Shown one piece after another: positions 34,195-44,691 of a DNA stretch of 64,000 nucleotides (position 1 is its first letter; each line of letters begins with the position of its first letter). The position numbers and the translations under genes are program-made. The notes beneath the pieces are model-generated. The model had not been told where the DNA came from. It ran no database searches and was given only the letters and a program-made list of their open reading frames with translations. Source of the stretch: Ryuthela nishihirai (lineage: Eukaryota > Arthropoda > Arachnida > Araneae > Heptathelidae); NCBI GenBank assembly GCA_038380435.1, contig JAWZYU010000011.1:73591501-73655500 (forward strand). The letters run 5' to 3'.

Positions 34195-35340
34195 GCCGCT
34201 TGGAATCATACCGCTGTGCACCATAATGGCTGCACGCGTTCTATATTTTCTGTTGAGGGTGATTACTGTTCGTCCAAAGGGCTGAACGCAGTCACTTTCT
34301 CAACCAGTGACCCCCAGGTGCATATTAACAAATTAAAATACGTATTTGTCTGATTTCACACTTTGATTATCAGCTTTAACCTTTTCCATTATGTACACAT
34401 CAACACACTTAAACGCCAATCAAATGCGGATAATTTAATTATTCCGCTGTGCGCTATAATGGCTGCATGCGTACTATATCTTCTGTTGAGGGTGATTGCT
34501 GTTTGTCCAAAGGCTGAACGCAGTCACTTATTCAACCAGTGACCCCCAGGTACATATTAACAGATTAAAATACGTATTTGTCTGATTTCACACTTTGATT
34601 ATCAGCTTTAACCTTTTCCATTAGGTACACATCAACGCACTTAAACGCCAATCAATAGGGATAATTTAATTATTCCGCTGTGCACCATAATGGCTGCATG
34701 CGTTCTATATCTTCTGTTGAGGGTGATTGCTGTTCGTCCAAAGGGATGAACACAGTCACTTTTTCATCCAGTGACCCCAGGTGCATATTAACAGATTAAA
34801 ATACGTATTTGTCTGATTTCACACTTTATCTGCTTCAACCTTTTCCATTAGGTACACATCAACACACTTAAACGCCAATCAAATGCGGATAATTTAATTA
34901 TTCCGCTGTGCGCTATAATGGTTGCACGCGTACTATATCTTCTGTTGAGGGTGATTGCTTTTTGTCCAAAGGGCTGAACGCAGTCACTTATTCAACCAGT
35001 GACGCCCAGGTACATATTAACTGATGAAAAAACGTATTTGTCTGATATCACACTTTGATTATCAGCTTTAACCTTTTCCATTAGATACACCTCAACACAC
35101 TTAAACGCCAATCAATAGGGATAATTTTTTCCGCTGTGCGCTATAATAACTGCACGCGTTCTGTATCTTCTGTTGAGGGTGATTGCTGTTCGTCCAAAGG
35201 GCTGAACGCAGTCACTTATTCAACCAGTGACCCCCAGGTACATATTAACAGATCAAAATACGTATTTCTGACTTCACACTTTATCTGCTTCAACCTTTTC
35301 CATTAGGTACACATCAACACACTTAATATGGCATTAACTC
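34195..35340 (+). repeat. Satellite: five copies of a 227-234 bp unit
   Basis: The landmark CCGCTGTGC.C.ATAATGGCTGCA occurs near 34211, 34445, 34675, 34904 and 35131. Each unit also holds TCTTCTGTTGAGGGTGATT, GCTGAACGCAGTCACTT, CCAGTGACCCCCAGGT, ATACGTATTTGTCTGAT, ACCTTTTCCATTAGGTACAC and CACTTAAACGCCAATCAA. Units alternate between GCACCATAATGG and GCGCTATAATGG variants. There is no coding frame. Confidence 0.9.
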
Positions 35341-36839
35341 CTCTCTTGCCTGCGATGTGGTTACACATCCTAACCACGACCTTTGGACAGGAGGGAATTC
35401 TGAAATGTGTCAGTCAGCTTTGCGCAACCCTGTATTTTCTTTCACATGTTCACATCCGGGCACCTTACACTCGGACATCTATTGTCTAATGATTCCTTTT
35501 TAACTTCTTTTTTTACTTTACTGTTTTTTTTTTAACAGATTCTACTGTGGCCTATACAATGATAGGCTCCTGTCAGACCTCTGTGGCAAGCCGCTGCTTG
35601 AGGGGGTATTATTTTTTTTATATGATTTTATGACCTTATGTTTTTTTCTGTCTGACCTGGGTCTTTTACACCTGGGTTCGATTTATGTTATTTTGTGCAT
35701 ATATATATGCATTTATTGTTATATCTTTTTTTACTTTTTTCTTTCTTTTTTACATTTGTGATTTTCTTCAGTGTTCCGTTTTCTGTGTGTGCTTTTAACT
35801 TTGGATGTGGGTTATTCGTCTTTTACCTTATTTGGCGCATAGTAGCCATCGTTGATGATGAACCATATAACCCCAAAATATCGGATAACTAAGAGTTTAA
35901 TGTACTTACTATATAGAGGTTGTCAAATCTTCACTGAATACCACTTATACATAAATTTTCTAGAATCTATTAAAAAAAAAGAAGCTGCATGTTAAAAGCA
36001 TCCACGTGTTCAGGACACCCTAGGCATTAAAACAGGTAAACATAAACTGGTTTCATGGGTATGTGGAAGTTAGATATCAGCAGGTTAAATTAAATTTACC
36101 TGGAAGCTCCAACTACTTTTAATGGTTAACTTCATATCGAACAATCTTTCTACAGCATCTTTAGTATTACCTTTCAAATATGTAAAAATTTATGCAACAC
36201 TATAATGACACAAAAACTCCATTAAATAACAACTTTATTCATCCACTTATTTCTCCTGTTGAAAACATAACAAGTTCCTGAACTTAGATGAAGTAATTGC
36301 AAAATTTACTTCAATACATTTTCCCATGCTTTAAAAACTTTAAAAACAAAAACCGAACAATACATTTGTAATCTCTTATGCTTTAAGAGCACAAAACTGT
36401 TGAAAAATTGACAAAATGTGGTGATCAATATCATTGGTGAACAGGAGAGATTCCAAAGTGTCGACGTACTTAAACACTTGTTCATAGTGCTAAAAAAAGA
36501 AACAGTATTAAATGGCATTTTAATAAGGAACAGCTATTTCAGATACTACAATGTTTTATAGTCATTTCAAATCAACACTAGATGTCCTTCTGTCTATTGC
36601 AGAATTAAGAAAAAAATATATAACGTAATACATTCCTTGATTTTGAACATAAAAAAGTAGTGCACACAGTTTCAATTGCAAAACACCAATAAGACAAGGA
36701 AGAGAGAATGATGCCACAGATGGTTTAATGATCAGAAAGTTGCAAATGCATGATGAAATGCAAAAACTCAATAAATATAAAAGAGTAATGGTTATTTAGC
36801 TTTTCAATAAATGTGGAAAACAGGTGTGTAAAAAGATCA
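35341..36839. other. AT-rich DNA, no gene seen
   Basis: Apart from a SINE-C fragment at 35537-35618 nothing is recognised. A T-rich hydrophobic 65-codon frame at 35695 is probably chance. Confidence 0.4.
35537..35618 (+). repeat. SINE-C 3' fragment
   Basis: GATTCTACTGTGGC, GATAGGCTCCTGTCAGACCT and CTGTGGCAAGC.GCTGCTTGAG followed by a T-rich tail match the 3' half of the full copies at 61370 and 62031. Confidence 0.7.
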
Positions 36840-36889
36840 CATTTGCAGGGTTATTAGGTTTATTAGGTTAACATCAGCATGAGGTGTGG

Positions 36890-37290
36890 CCAGCTTTTGC
36901 TGCAATACAAGAACTAATATGGATAGGTAGTGAGCGAAAAAAAGTTCCTAATAATATTCCTAGGCTAATGTTCTCCAGCTGAAGATTCATATTCATCACA
37001 TTATGTGCTGGAGTCAGTTCAGTTCTCAGATGTGTTCAATTGGAAACAGATCTGGTGACCAGGCTGACCATGGTAGGACGGGAATGGCTTGAATACCAAT
37101 GGGTGTGGTATGGTATTATTGTTCTGGAATGTGAGGTTTGACATGTCCTGCAGGAGTTGTAAGACCACAAGGCAAAGAATGGTATCCACATCAATGGGAA
37201 GTTAAAATACCCCTGATGATTGTGAGAGATGACCGACTGTCGTAACAGATGTCTCCCCACACCAGGATTCCAGCAGTGGGAGTTATATAA
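36890..37290 (-). pseudogene. Tc1-like transposase C-terminal remnant
   Basis: On the minus strand, GVLVWGDI.YDSRSSLTIIRGILTS is followed by a degenerate middle and LPWSAWSPDLFPIEHI with a stop. This is the pattern of Tc1-like transposases with VMVWGAISYDSR... and the final PDLSPIEHVWD Glu motif. The segment holding the second catalytic Asp is scrambled. It belongs to a different Tc1 subfamily from the 38.7 and 55 kb copies. Confidence 0.65.
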
Positions 37291-37839
37291 TACTCAGTGA
37301 TACACGGCAGGGGTAGCTCTTTTGCCATTATGTTCACAAATGAATGTGGTTCAATTAAAAAGACCTTGCGTAGAAAATAACTAAATCAATTTCATTGTTG
37401 AAATTGAAAATATCATGAATAATGCAGACATCTTGGAAGAGCATAAAATTAACGCCCGAGACAGAAAGTCTTCAAATTCCTTAATTCCCGATAAACCCTC
37501 CCCTTACTCTGAAAGAAATTTCTCGTATGAGTATTGTCAGGCCTTAAAAAATATATAAGAAACACGCCTGACAATGCTATTACATTGATTACAAAATACA
37601 CTGACAGAAATTGAAAAAAAGAATACCCAGAAGGAATTCCTTTAGGAACGTCATAATACGTTAATAGTTAAGGGTAGCAGAAACTGTGATCCAAGATTGA
37701 AAGTCATTGGGTGAAATAATGACGTCACTGAGGATGACAACATGCAAATATACGCAACGCGAACTTAAGGACTAGGATTTGAGAAAAGAAGTTATTTGTC
37801 TTCCGTCGTGTTGTTCAGTGCTCTTTGAAGAAACTACCA

Positions 37840-38035
37840 TGCCTGGACAACACAGGTGCGCAACATTTGTTCAATTAGCGAGAAGTTTGAGTGAGGTCAT
37901 ATAGTGGGTCTTCAAGAAGCAGGTTGGTCTTTTCGTCAAATTGCACACCGCGTTGGATGAGAGGTATTGGCAGTGGTACGATGGTTGGAAGAGCATTCGC
38001 ACATGTGGTTCCAGGTAACACAGAGTTACAAACAC
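37840..38035 (+). pseudogene. Tc1-like transposase N-terminal remnant
   Basis: Reading the plus strand with two small shifts gives QLARSLSE, then VGLQEAGWSFRQIAHRVG and AVVRWLEEH. This is the paired-type helix-turn-helix start of a Tc1-like transposase (GRI.GL.EAGWS.R.IA...GRS...V..W...W). It lies in opposite orientation to the C-terminal remnant at 36.9-37.3 kb, so if they come from one element there has been an inversion. Confidence 0.6.
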
Positions 38036-38079
38036 ATGAGAGTATCGTGATATATATATATCACGATCCTCTCATGTGT
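38032..38079. repeat. Short palindrome with (TA)n centre
   Basis: ACACATGAGAGTATCGTGATA and its near-exact complement meet at a TATATA centre, with one mismatch in about 23 bp per arm. It is a candidate cruciform or AT-rich breakpoint palindrome. Confidence 0.75.
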
Positions 38080-38279
38080 GTCGTGGAATTTATATAAATA
38101 ATTCAAATTATATTAGCCTAAATGCTGACCCCACCAGTAGCATTAAAAACAAGGTTTGCTAGCTAAAGCTTCCTAAGAAGAGTACAGTGCCATCCAACTA
38201 TCAGGCATCATGAATGTTCTCCCAGTGCAAAGAGCAGAAAGATAATCACCCCCATTTGGCCCTTAGTGAGCAAAAGATG

Positions 38280-38697
38280 ATATCCAAATTCTTTCAAGAT
38301 TTTTATTTCCGAATTTTTATCTAGCCTTTTTACCAATTCCCATTAAATCTACGGCAGAATTTCTCAACAGCCTCAAGGATTTATCCATTCCTTCCAATAG
38401 CAAAATAGTCAAACTTGATTTAATCTTGTTCCCATCCACTCCAGTTTTTGATGTCGCTATGTTACTTTGGACCAAAGTCATCAAAATGCAAAAATTTTCT
38501 CTTCCTGAAATCAATGCCATTCATGAAGTATTAAAACTAGTCACCATAAAAATTATTTCCAGTTCGCAACGAAATTTACAGGCAGGACTTGGGGGGGGGG
38601 GGGGGAATTCCTTTCCAGCATCCTGACCTTGAAACAAATTTATTCAACTCGGCAGTAAATTTTACCCATCTTCTGGTATCGCTATGTTGCCGATATA
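38280..38697 (+). pseudogene. Penelope-like element, 5' portion
   Basis: Plus-strand frames resemble the N-terminal and RT part of a Penelope-like retroelement. PVFDVAMLLWTKVIKMQKF and SSSQRNLQ lie before a poly-G tract at about 38589, and IFWYRYVADI at 38663-38695 corresponds to the FW.RYVDD catalytic box with the first Asp changed to Ala. The RT centre (with the usual MGSP-type motif) is missing at the poly-G tract. The frame is cut at the TA (38696-38697) by a Tc1-like element and resumes at 44692. The 5' boundary is uncertain. Confidence 0.6.
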
Positions 38698-38729
38698 CTG
38701 CGAAGAGCCAAAACATTATGACCACCTGC

Positions 38730-39192
38730 CTAATATGATGCTGGTCCTCCACATGCCTTGAAAATAGCTCTTACCTGGCGAGACATGGACGCTACAAGAT
38801 TTCTAAAGGTGTCTTGTAGTATCTGGTACCAATGCGTTACCAGCAGATCCTTTAACTCTTGTGAATTAAGAGGTAAGTTGCTGCAGATCAGATATGCTAT
38901 TCCAACACAAACACAGATGCACGATTGGATTGATGTCTGGTGAATTTGGAGGCCAGAGCAATACCTGGAAATCTCCCTCGTGTTCCGGGAGACATTCTCG
39001 AACAATCCGTGCAGTGTGGCATGGCACATTATCTGGCTGAAAGAAGGCACTACTAGAGGAATATACTATTGCCATGAAAGGATGCACATGGTCTGCAATG
39101 ATGTTTAGGTAGGTGGTAGTTTCCTGCACATGAATGACTGGACCCAGGGACATCCTACAGTGCATCCTGGTATCAACACTTCTGTTCTGCAT
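38730..39192 (-). pseudogene. Tc1-like transposase, C-terminal half
   Basis: Two overlapping frames. One (38866-39192) gives LNIIADHVHPFMAIVY, FFQPDNVPCHTARIV (second catalytic Asp kept) and WPPNSPDINPIVHL, where the usual NPIEHLW has lost its catalytic Glu to Val. The other gives the C-terminal LKDLLVTHWYQILQDTF and VRAIFKACGGPASY. Together they cover the catalytic core end and C-terminus of a Tc1-like transposase, shifted by at least one indel. Confidence 0.8.
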
Positions 39193-39836
39193 GAATTTGC
39201 ATAATTCACATAGAACAGTTTCCGAGTTCCAGACTTCAGCTTCCTTTCTGTCAGAGCGGCACTATTAGAAGGATTACTGTAGAAGATAAGCCGCTAAATG
39301 CGCATCTTTGGCGGACCATTCCATTGATGCACCACCTAGCAGAGCGAGCCACTTACCTGTCGACAAGCCAGCTTAAATCCAGAAAGTGTGTACAAAGGGA
39401 GGCACCCCCTCACCTGTGAAAAAGCCTCTGTCAGAGTGGAGCCTGGTGCCATGTCTGCAATTAAGGCATACAACACTGGATGCCTGGAAGCACTTCCCCT
39501 GGACCACTGCTGAACTGTTCCCATGGAGGAACAGTCACGTAGTTGCGGGACAAGCATGACACGAGAAACTGCCAATGAGAAGTCTCTGACAGAGTGGTCC
39601 TTTGTGTGTTCAAGAGAAAAAAAAAGGGACTCTTCTCGATTAGTGACTGAAACGACACAGTAGTTTTCGACTCTTGGCTCTTGATGTGAGCAGACACAGT
39701 CATGGTTTTTGTCTTGTATGCTGCACTCAACTTGGGCAGTCGACTCTCTTCAGTCAGCGATGTTAGCACCTTCTTTGTTAATAAAAGTACTTAGTTGCAA
39801 TGAAACCAGCTCAGCGATCAAATGTCTTCAGACTTT
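39193..39836. other. Unidentified GC-richer segment upstream of the U6 fragment
   Basis: About 640 bp not matching the Tc1-like element or the LINE. The motif CTCTGTCAGAG or CTCTGACAGAG occurs three times (near 39247, 39426 and 39582), and AATAAA occurs at about 39780. No protein domain is recognised. It could be a solo LTR, another repeat, or part of the chimeric retrotranscript that contains U6. Confidence 0.4.
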
Positions 39837-39930
39837 CATATACTAAAATTGGAACGATACAGAAAAGATTAGCATGGCCCCTGCGCAAGGATGACACGCA
39901 AAATCGTGAAGCGTTTCACATTTTTTTTTT
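39837..39930 (+). ncRNA. U6 snRNA pseudogene, 5'-truncated, fused to LINE copy B
   Basis: CATATACTAAAATTGGAACG, AGATTAGCATGGCCCCTGCG, CAAGGATGACACGCAAAATC and GTGAAGCGTT are the conserved U6 spliceosomal RNA sequence, with small differences (GAAAAG for GAGAAG, GTTTCAC for GTTCCAC). The first 18 nt or so (the 5' stem-loop) are missing. The 3' end runs into about 11 T and then directly into the 5' end of LINE copy B in the same orientation. A functional U6 gene is excluded because the 5' end and promoter are absent. Confidence 0.93.
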
Positions 39931-40384
39931 TACCTGTAAAAGGTAGCTAGGCGTAAACTGGAAGGAGAGCTGTGCACCAATCCCTAGTGATGATGCACAG
40001 AACCGGCCAGGTCTAGCACCTAATATCCGACCCCGCCTTCTCGTGGTGCAGGCCGTTAGTACCTTTCAAAAGAGATATTCTCTTTTGGAAGGAAACGGAA
40101 GGGGAGGGCTGCAAGTTCAGTATGGCCTACTGATCTGGTCATCTATGGCCACTTTTTTCTTTTTTTTCAACCCTGCTGAGGAGTGGTCAACTTCACAGGG
40201 TCCTGGTGCTGACCATTTATACCTACTAGACTGGACTTGGTTATGGATTTGAGCTTGATTATGGATTCTGGGCTTGCTGCACTGGTGGGCCTCTGTTGAG
40301 GGAGAGTCTGCGGCTGTGTTTTCTATTTGCTTCTGGGTTGCCAGCTCTAAGTGAACAGAGGCATGGGATACCTTATATCAGCTG

Positions 40385-41644
40385 GTGGATAATCCTAATC
40401 AGAGGCCATCGCAGGTACCTGAACCTTACTTAGCTAGTTGCGCATCGTCAAGCCTAAACTGGAGTAATGTGTCTCGGACAGGCCATGTGGCTCTTGAAAA
40501 GGCCCACTTGAAAAGGTGGTGCCTGAAGTTCCTACCAGCATCGGTGACTTCAGCCTTTAGCAGAGGAGGAACAGGTCTTTGCCCCATGCCTGCGATCAGG
40601 GGGCTGTTTGATATTGTTGGCCCTACCAATCTCAATAAACCCAATTTCTTTAAAAATCCTACTAATCATTTTCTCTCTGCAGGAACGTGGAATGTGAGGA
40701 CATTACATAGAGATTATTCTCTTGATGTCCTCATGCAGGAATTCCAGCGCTATAACCTAGATATGATGGGCTTGCAAGAGACCAGATGGACAGGTAAAGG
40801 TGAGATACTTAAAAATAACTTTAAATTTCTCTTCACAGGGAGGGAGGATGGAAAGCATCACCAAGGCGTGGGTCTCCTGCTCAGCAGACATGCTAGTGAT
40901 GCTCTTCTAGGATATGAGTGCGTTAATGAAAGGTTTCTTACAGCAAAATTTCAGACAAGCATTAAAGACTTGAATGTTATCTGCTGTTATGCCCCCACTG
41001 AGGATGTCGACGAGAAGGATAGGTTTTACGGACAACTTCAGGATATTTTGAATTCTATCAAGAAAGGAGATATTACACTTGTTCTAGGTGACTTTAATGC
41101 CAAAGTTGGTACTGACTCTGACCTTTGGGGAGGAGTAATAGGCCCTTTTGGTATTGGTAGCTGCAATGGCAATGGGCAACGTCTCCTACAGGTAAGTAAA
41201 CTCAATGGTTTCAATATAACTAACACATATTACAAACACCGCGACATACATAAATACACATGGGTTTCACCTGATGGGCTGCATAGGAATATGATTGATT
41301 ATATATTAATTAACAGCAAATGGGCTAGTTCTGTTAGAAATACCAGGGCATATAGGGGAGCTGAAATTGGATCTGACCATTACCTTGTTAAAAGTGTCTT
41401 GCAACTTAAACTTAAAAAGTGTTGTGCTAGGGTTAAACAATTTACCTTTAATACCGAAGCTCTGAAAGACCCAGTTATAGCTAAAGCTTACCATGATAGG
41501 TTACTTAGTCATTATGACAGTCATGGTTTGCTTAATACTGAAGTTGAGGAAGAATGGGGCCATTTTAAACAGGCTTTTTTGGAAACTAACAGTACTCTTT
41601 TAGGAAAAAAGGTGCAGAGGAGACAGAATTATTTAAGTGATTGA
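40385..41644 (+). pseudogene. LINE copy B: N-terminal region and endonuclease
   Basis: 419-residue frame, the most complete endonuclease in the window together with copy C. It has an N-terminal leader of about 100 residues, then GTWNVRTL, LQETRW (catalytic Glu), LGDFNAKVG, MIDYILINSKW and GSDHYLVKS (catalytic His), the full APE-like set. This start is the first ATG after the leader and is shared with copy A. The frame ends just after LLGKK..RRQNYLSD because of the 8-bp deletion; in copies A and C the sequence continues to the RT. Confidence 0.88.
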
Positions 41645-43566
41645 GCTTATTTCAGAAAGAAGGAACTGCAGGAATGTCCTTAATCAGTACCCTACTAGTC
41701 CTAATAGAAAGGATTAGAGAGCTTAATAAACGTGTAAAGGATCAGATAGCTACTGATAAGAATCTTTGGCTTGATGGTTTGGCTGACAAAGCCGAGGAAG
41801 CAGTTAGACAGCAGAACAGCAGAGAGCTGTACCAGACAGTCAATGTTTTGTGTGGTAGAAAACGGACAGGTATACAAGGATTGAAGGATAAAAAAGGTAA
41901 GGTTATAGAAGGGGAGGATTCTGTCATGACTAGGTGGGCTGAGCATTTCAGTGATGTTCTAAACAATGTGGTTAGTTCAACTCCCATTGTTTGTAATGAT
42001 GATAGATGCATTGGAAGCTTTAATATTGGCCCTATAACACAATCTGAAGTTATTTTGGCTATCTCTAAACTTAAACTTCATAAATCCCCAGGGGTAGATG
42101 AAATTACTAGAGAAATTCTCAGAGCTGGGAATGTTTCGGTTACCACTTGGATGACTGAAATTTTGAATAACTTTTATGATAAAGGCATGGTTCCTAAAGA
42201 TTTTACCAGAGCTATTATTATCCCTATTTTCAAAAAAGGTGATCGCAGTTCTTGTGATAACTATAGGAGTATCAGCCTACTCTCTGCCAAGGTAAGTTTC
42301 CAGGTAAAAGCCTTCCAGGTAAAGTTCTTTCCATGATTGTGCTTAATAGAATTAAGAATCTGGTTGACAGGCAATTGCGTGATGAGCAATGTGGATTCAT
42401 AAGTGGTAGGGGATGTGTGGATCAGATATTTTCACTTAGGCAGATTCTTGAGAAATGTTTAGAGTTTCAGAAACCTTTGGTTGCTAGCTTTGTTGATTTC
42501 AAAAAGGCTTTCGACTCTGTTGATCGTCATAATTTGTGGTTGATTGTGAAATCATATGGTATACCAGACAAGTTAGTTAAAATAATGAAAGCTCTATATA
42601 ATAACACTGAGTCATGTGTGAGAGTTGGTAAGGCTTGTAGCAATTGGTTTAGCATTACGTCTGGTGTTCGACAAGGATGCATCTTGTCTCCTTTTCTCTT
42701 TAGTTTGGTTGTTAATTATGTTATGCGAAATTCACTTCAAGGGAAAGATTTTGGCCTTAATTGGGCTCGAGATACGAAAATTTCTGATTTAGATTATGCT
42801 GATGATTTAGCCCTTTTGGCAAATGATGTTGATGAGATGAACTCTTTCATTCGTGCTGTTGATGAGACTGGTAGTAGAGTAGGTTTGGTTATAAACAGAG
42901 AGAAAACTAAAGTGATGAAAATTGGTCAGGAAGGTTGTGATTCAGTTAATCTGAATGGTTGCAGTCTTGAGCAGGTGTCATAGTTTAATTACCTTGGGAG
43001 TTATGTAACTGATACTGATGATGTGCGGCATGATATTAACAGAAGAATAGGTATTGCTGCTGGGACTTTTAAGAATCTTTGGAGAGAGTGGAGAAATAGG
43101 CGTATACACCTAAAGACTAAAATTAGACTGTATAATAGTTTTGTTCTTTCTAGGGTTAGTTATGGTAGTGAAACTTGGACGTTTTGTAAACAAGATAACA
43201 GGAAATTAGATACTTTTGATTCTAGATGCTTACACAGCATCTTGTGCGTTAGGTGATTCAGCTTTGTAACTAATGATGAGGTTAGGCAAAGGAGTCTGCA
43301 ACCTCCTTTAAGCAGCATATTGTGCAGAGAGAGACTCCGCTGGTTTGGCCATGTTGCCTGTATGGATAATTATAGATTGGCGAATAAAGGTTATGAACAG
43401 TGTGCCTAGAGGCCTCAGAAGGAGGGGGAGACCTATGATGCAGTGGGCAGACAATGTCAAACAGGACCTTGTTAGAATTGGTGTGCAGTGGCCGGATGCA
43501 GCAGATGTAGCTCAGGACAGATATGCTAGGAGAATTAAACTGCACGGTCTGGTTGTACCTCCGTAG
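41641..43566 (+). pseudogene. LINE copy B: reverse transcriptase and C-terminal domain
   Basis: Three open pieces. 41641-42336 holds the linker and RT fingers (AIIIPIFKKGDRSSCDNYR). 42333-42983 holds FVDFKKAFDSVD (motif A), SGVRQGCILSP and LDYADDLALLA (42789-42821), and ends at the shared TAG. 43023-43566 holds the C-terminal domain in two phases, ending GLVVPP. The polymerase residues are intact but the protein is interrupted four times. Confidence 0.88.
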
Positions 43567-43600
43567 CCCATGGCTGCTTGAGGATGATGATGATGATGAC

Positions 43601-43887
43601 ATAATGTGGAATAGAATGTAAGAATATCAGTGATAATTAGTGTTGTAAATAAATGTGTTTGAAATTATAAGAAAAATACCATTACCTGCCTTTAGTCACT
43701 CCTTTAGTGTGGGAGGAGGATTCTGTTCCCAGTAGGGTACTGGGCTATTTAAGTATTTTAATTATTGATCAATGTATGCTTTAAAATATACGATCACGGT
43801 AGAAATTAACTATACGATCACGGACAAATTAAATACCTGGATGGGAGGATTGAAATAAAAATATTATTAATAATAATATGCACTCAA
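43601..43887. other. Spacer between LINE B and SINE fragment
   Basis: Contains a short direct repeat TATACGATCACGG (43787 and 43812). Otherwise nothing is recognised. Confidence 0.4.
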
Positions 43888-43972
43888 GCCTCTCGGAGCC
43901 TTCAGGGTCCATGTGACCTGGCCATTTAGCCGGTGGTGTGCAAAAAAAGTGTTGCTCAGAGGTAAAACAACC
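43888..43972 (+). repeat. SINE-A 3' fragment
   Basis: TCTCGGAGCCTTCAGGGTCC, ATGTGACCTGGCCATTTAGC and GTGTTGCTCAGAGGTAAAAC match the last 85 bp or so of SINE-A. It abuts the resumed Tc1-like sequence at about 43973. Confidence 0.8.
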
Positions 43973-44689
43973 TTCCACCAGCTTGTTTTCATCCCACATT
44001 GGATCCTGGTGCTAACACTTCCCCATGTAAATGATGCACATGTATCCGGTCATTCATTTGGTGCAACAGGAAATGAGATTCATCGGACCAGATGACCTTC
44101 TTCCAATCATTCAAGGTCCAGTTTTGATGTTCGCATGCTCATTGTAGGTGCTTTTGTCTGTGAACCAAGGTTAGCATGGGCACTCGGAGCGGCCTGTGGC
44201 TATGCAGTCTCATTTTCATCAAGGTTCGACATACTGAGTGTTGTGACACATTACTCCCATCACCAGTATTCAAATTATGGGCAATTTCTGGTACAGTATT
44301 CTGTTGGCTTGTACCATACGGGACAGCCTTCGCTCACCTCGAGCATCAATGAGCCGTGGTCGGCCCACACCTTGCCAGTGATTCGTGGTTTTTCCCTCCT
44401 CGGTCCACTTTTTGAAGGTACTAACCATGGCTGACTTGAGCACCCCCCAAACCTTGCCATCTCAGAAATGCTCTGACTCAGTCATCTGACCATTACAATT
44501 TGGACTTTGTCAAACTCCCTTAACTCTGCTGCCTTTTCCATCTGAAGAACAAGAATAACAGTGATTAATAGAGCTCAGTATCAGATGTTATTTATACCAT
44601 TTCATTACCTTCACATGCACCAATGTTTACCTGCAGTTGCTTTGATTTGCATAAAGATGCGCTGGTCATAATGTTTTGGCTCTTCAGTG
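43973..44689 (-). pseudogene. Tc1-like transposase, N-terminal half
   Basis: Homologous by eye to 55525-56247 of the better preserved copy, including CACCAGCTTGTTTTCATCCC, the GAAATGAGATTCAT..GACCAGATGACC block (which corresponds to the VWSDE-type first-Asp region on the minus strand) and the terminal repeat. The minus-strand reading includes a DARGERRLS-like phrase but is heavily broken. Confidence 0.75.
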
Positions 44690-44691
44690 TA

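Larger units (their letters stand above)
39931..43600 (+). mobile_element. RTE-like LINE copy B, full length but broken
   Basis: Starts ACCTGTAAAAGGTAGCTAGG immediately after the U6 T-run and ends with a (GAT)n tail near 43580-43597. The layout is as in copy A. Lesions: an 8-bp deletion near 41640, a small duplication with AGGTAA repeats near 42290-42325, a TAG at 42981-42983 shared with copy A, and later shifts. Sequence is otherwise close to copies A and C. Confidence 0.9.
38698..44689 (-). mobile_element. Tc1-like element carrying nested insertions
   Basis: The left end CTGCGAAGAGCCAAAACATT and the right end, on the complement, CACTGAAGAGCCAAAACATT match the terminal repeats of the 55-kb copy and are flanked by TA. 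The left homologous part runs to about 39185 and the right part from about 43973. Between them lie an unidentified GC-richer segment, a U6 fragment, LINE copy B and a SINE-A fragment. The two halves lack some sequence around the break, so the insertion was accompanied or followed by deletion. Confidence 0.8.

Noticed and set aside
39837..39930. Functional U6 snRNA gene
   Set aside because: The 5' stem-loop and any upstream promoter are missing, and the sequence is joined to a LINE.
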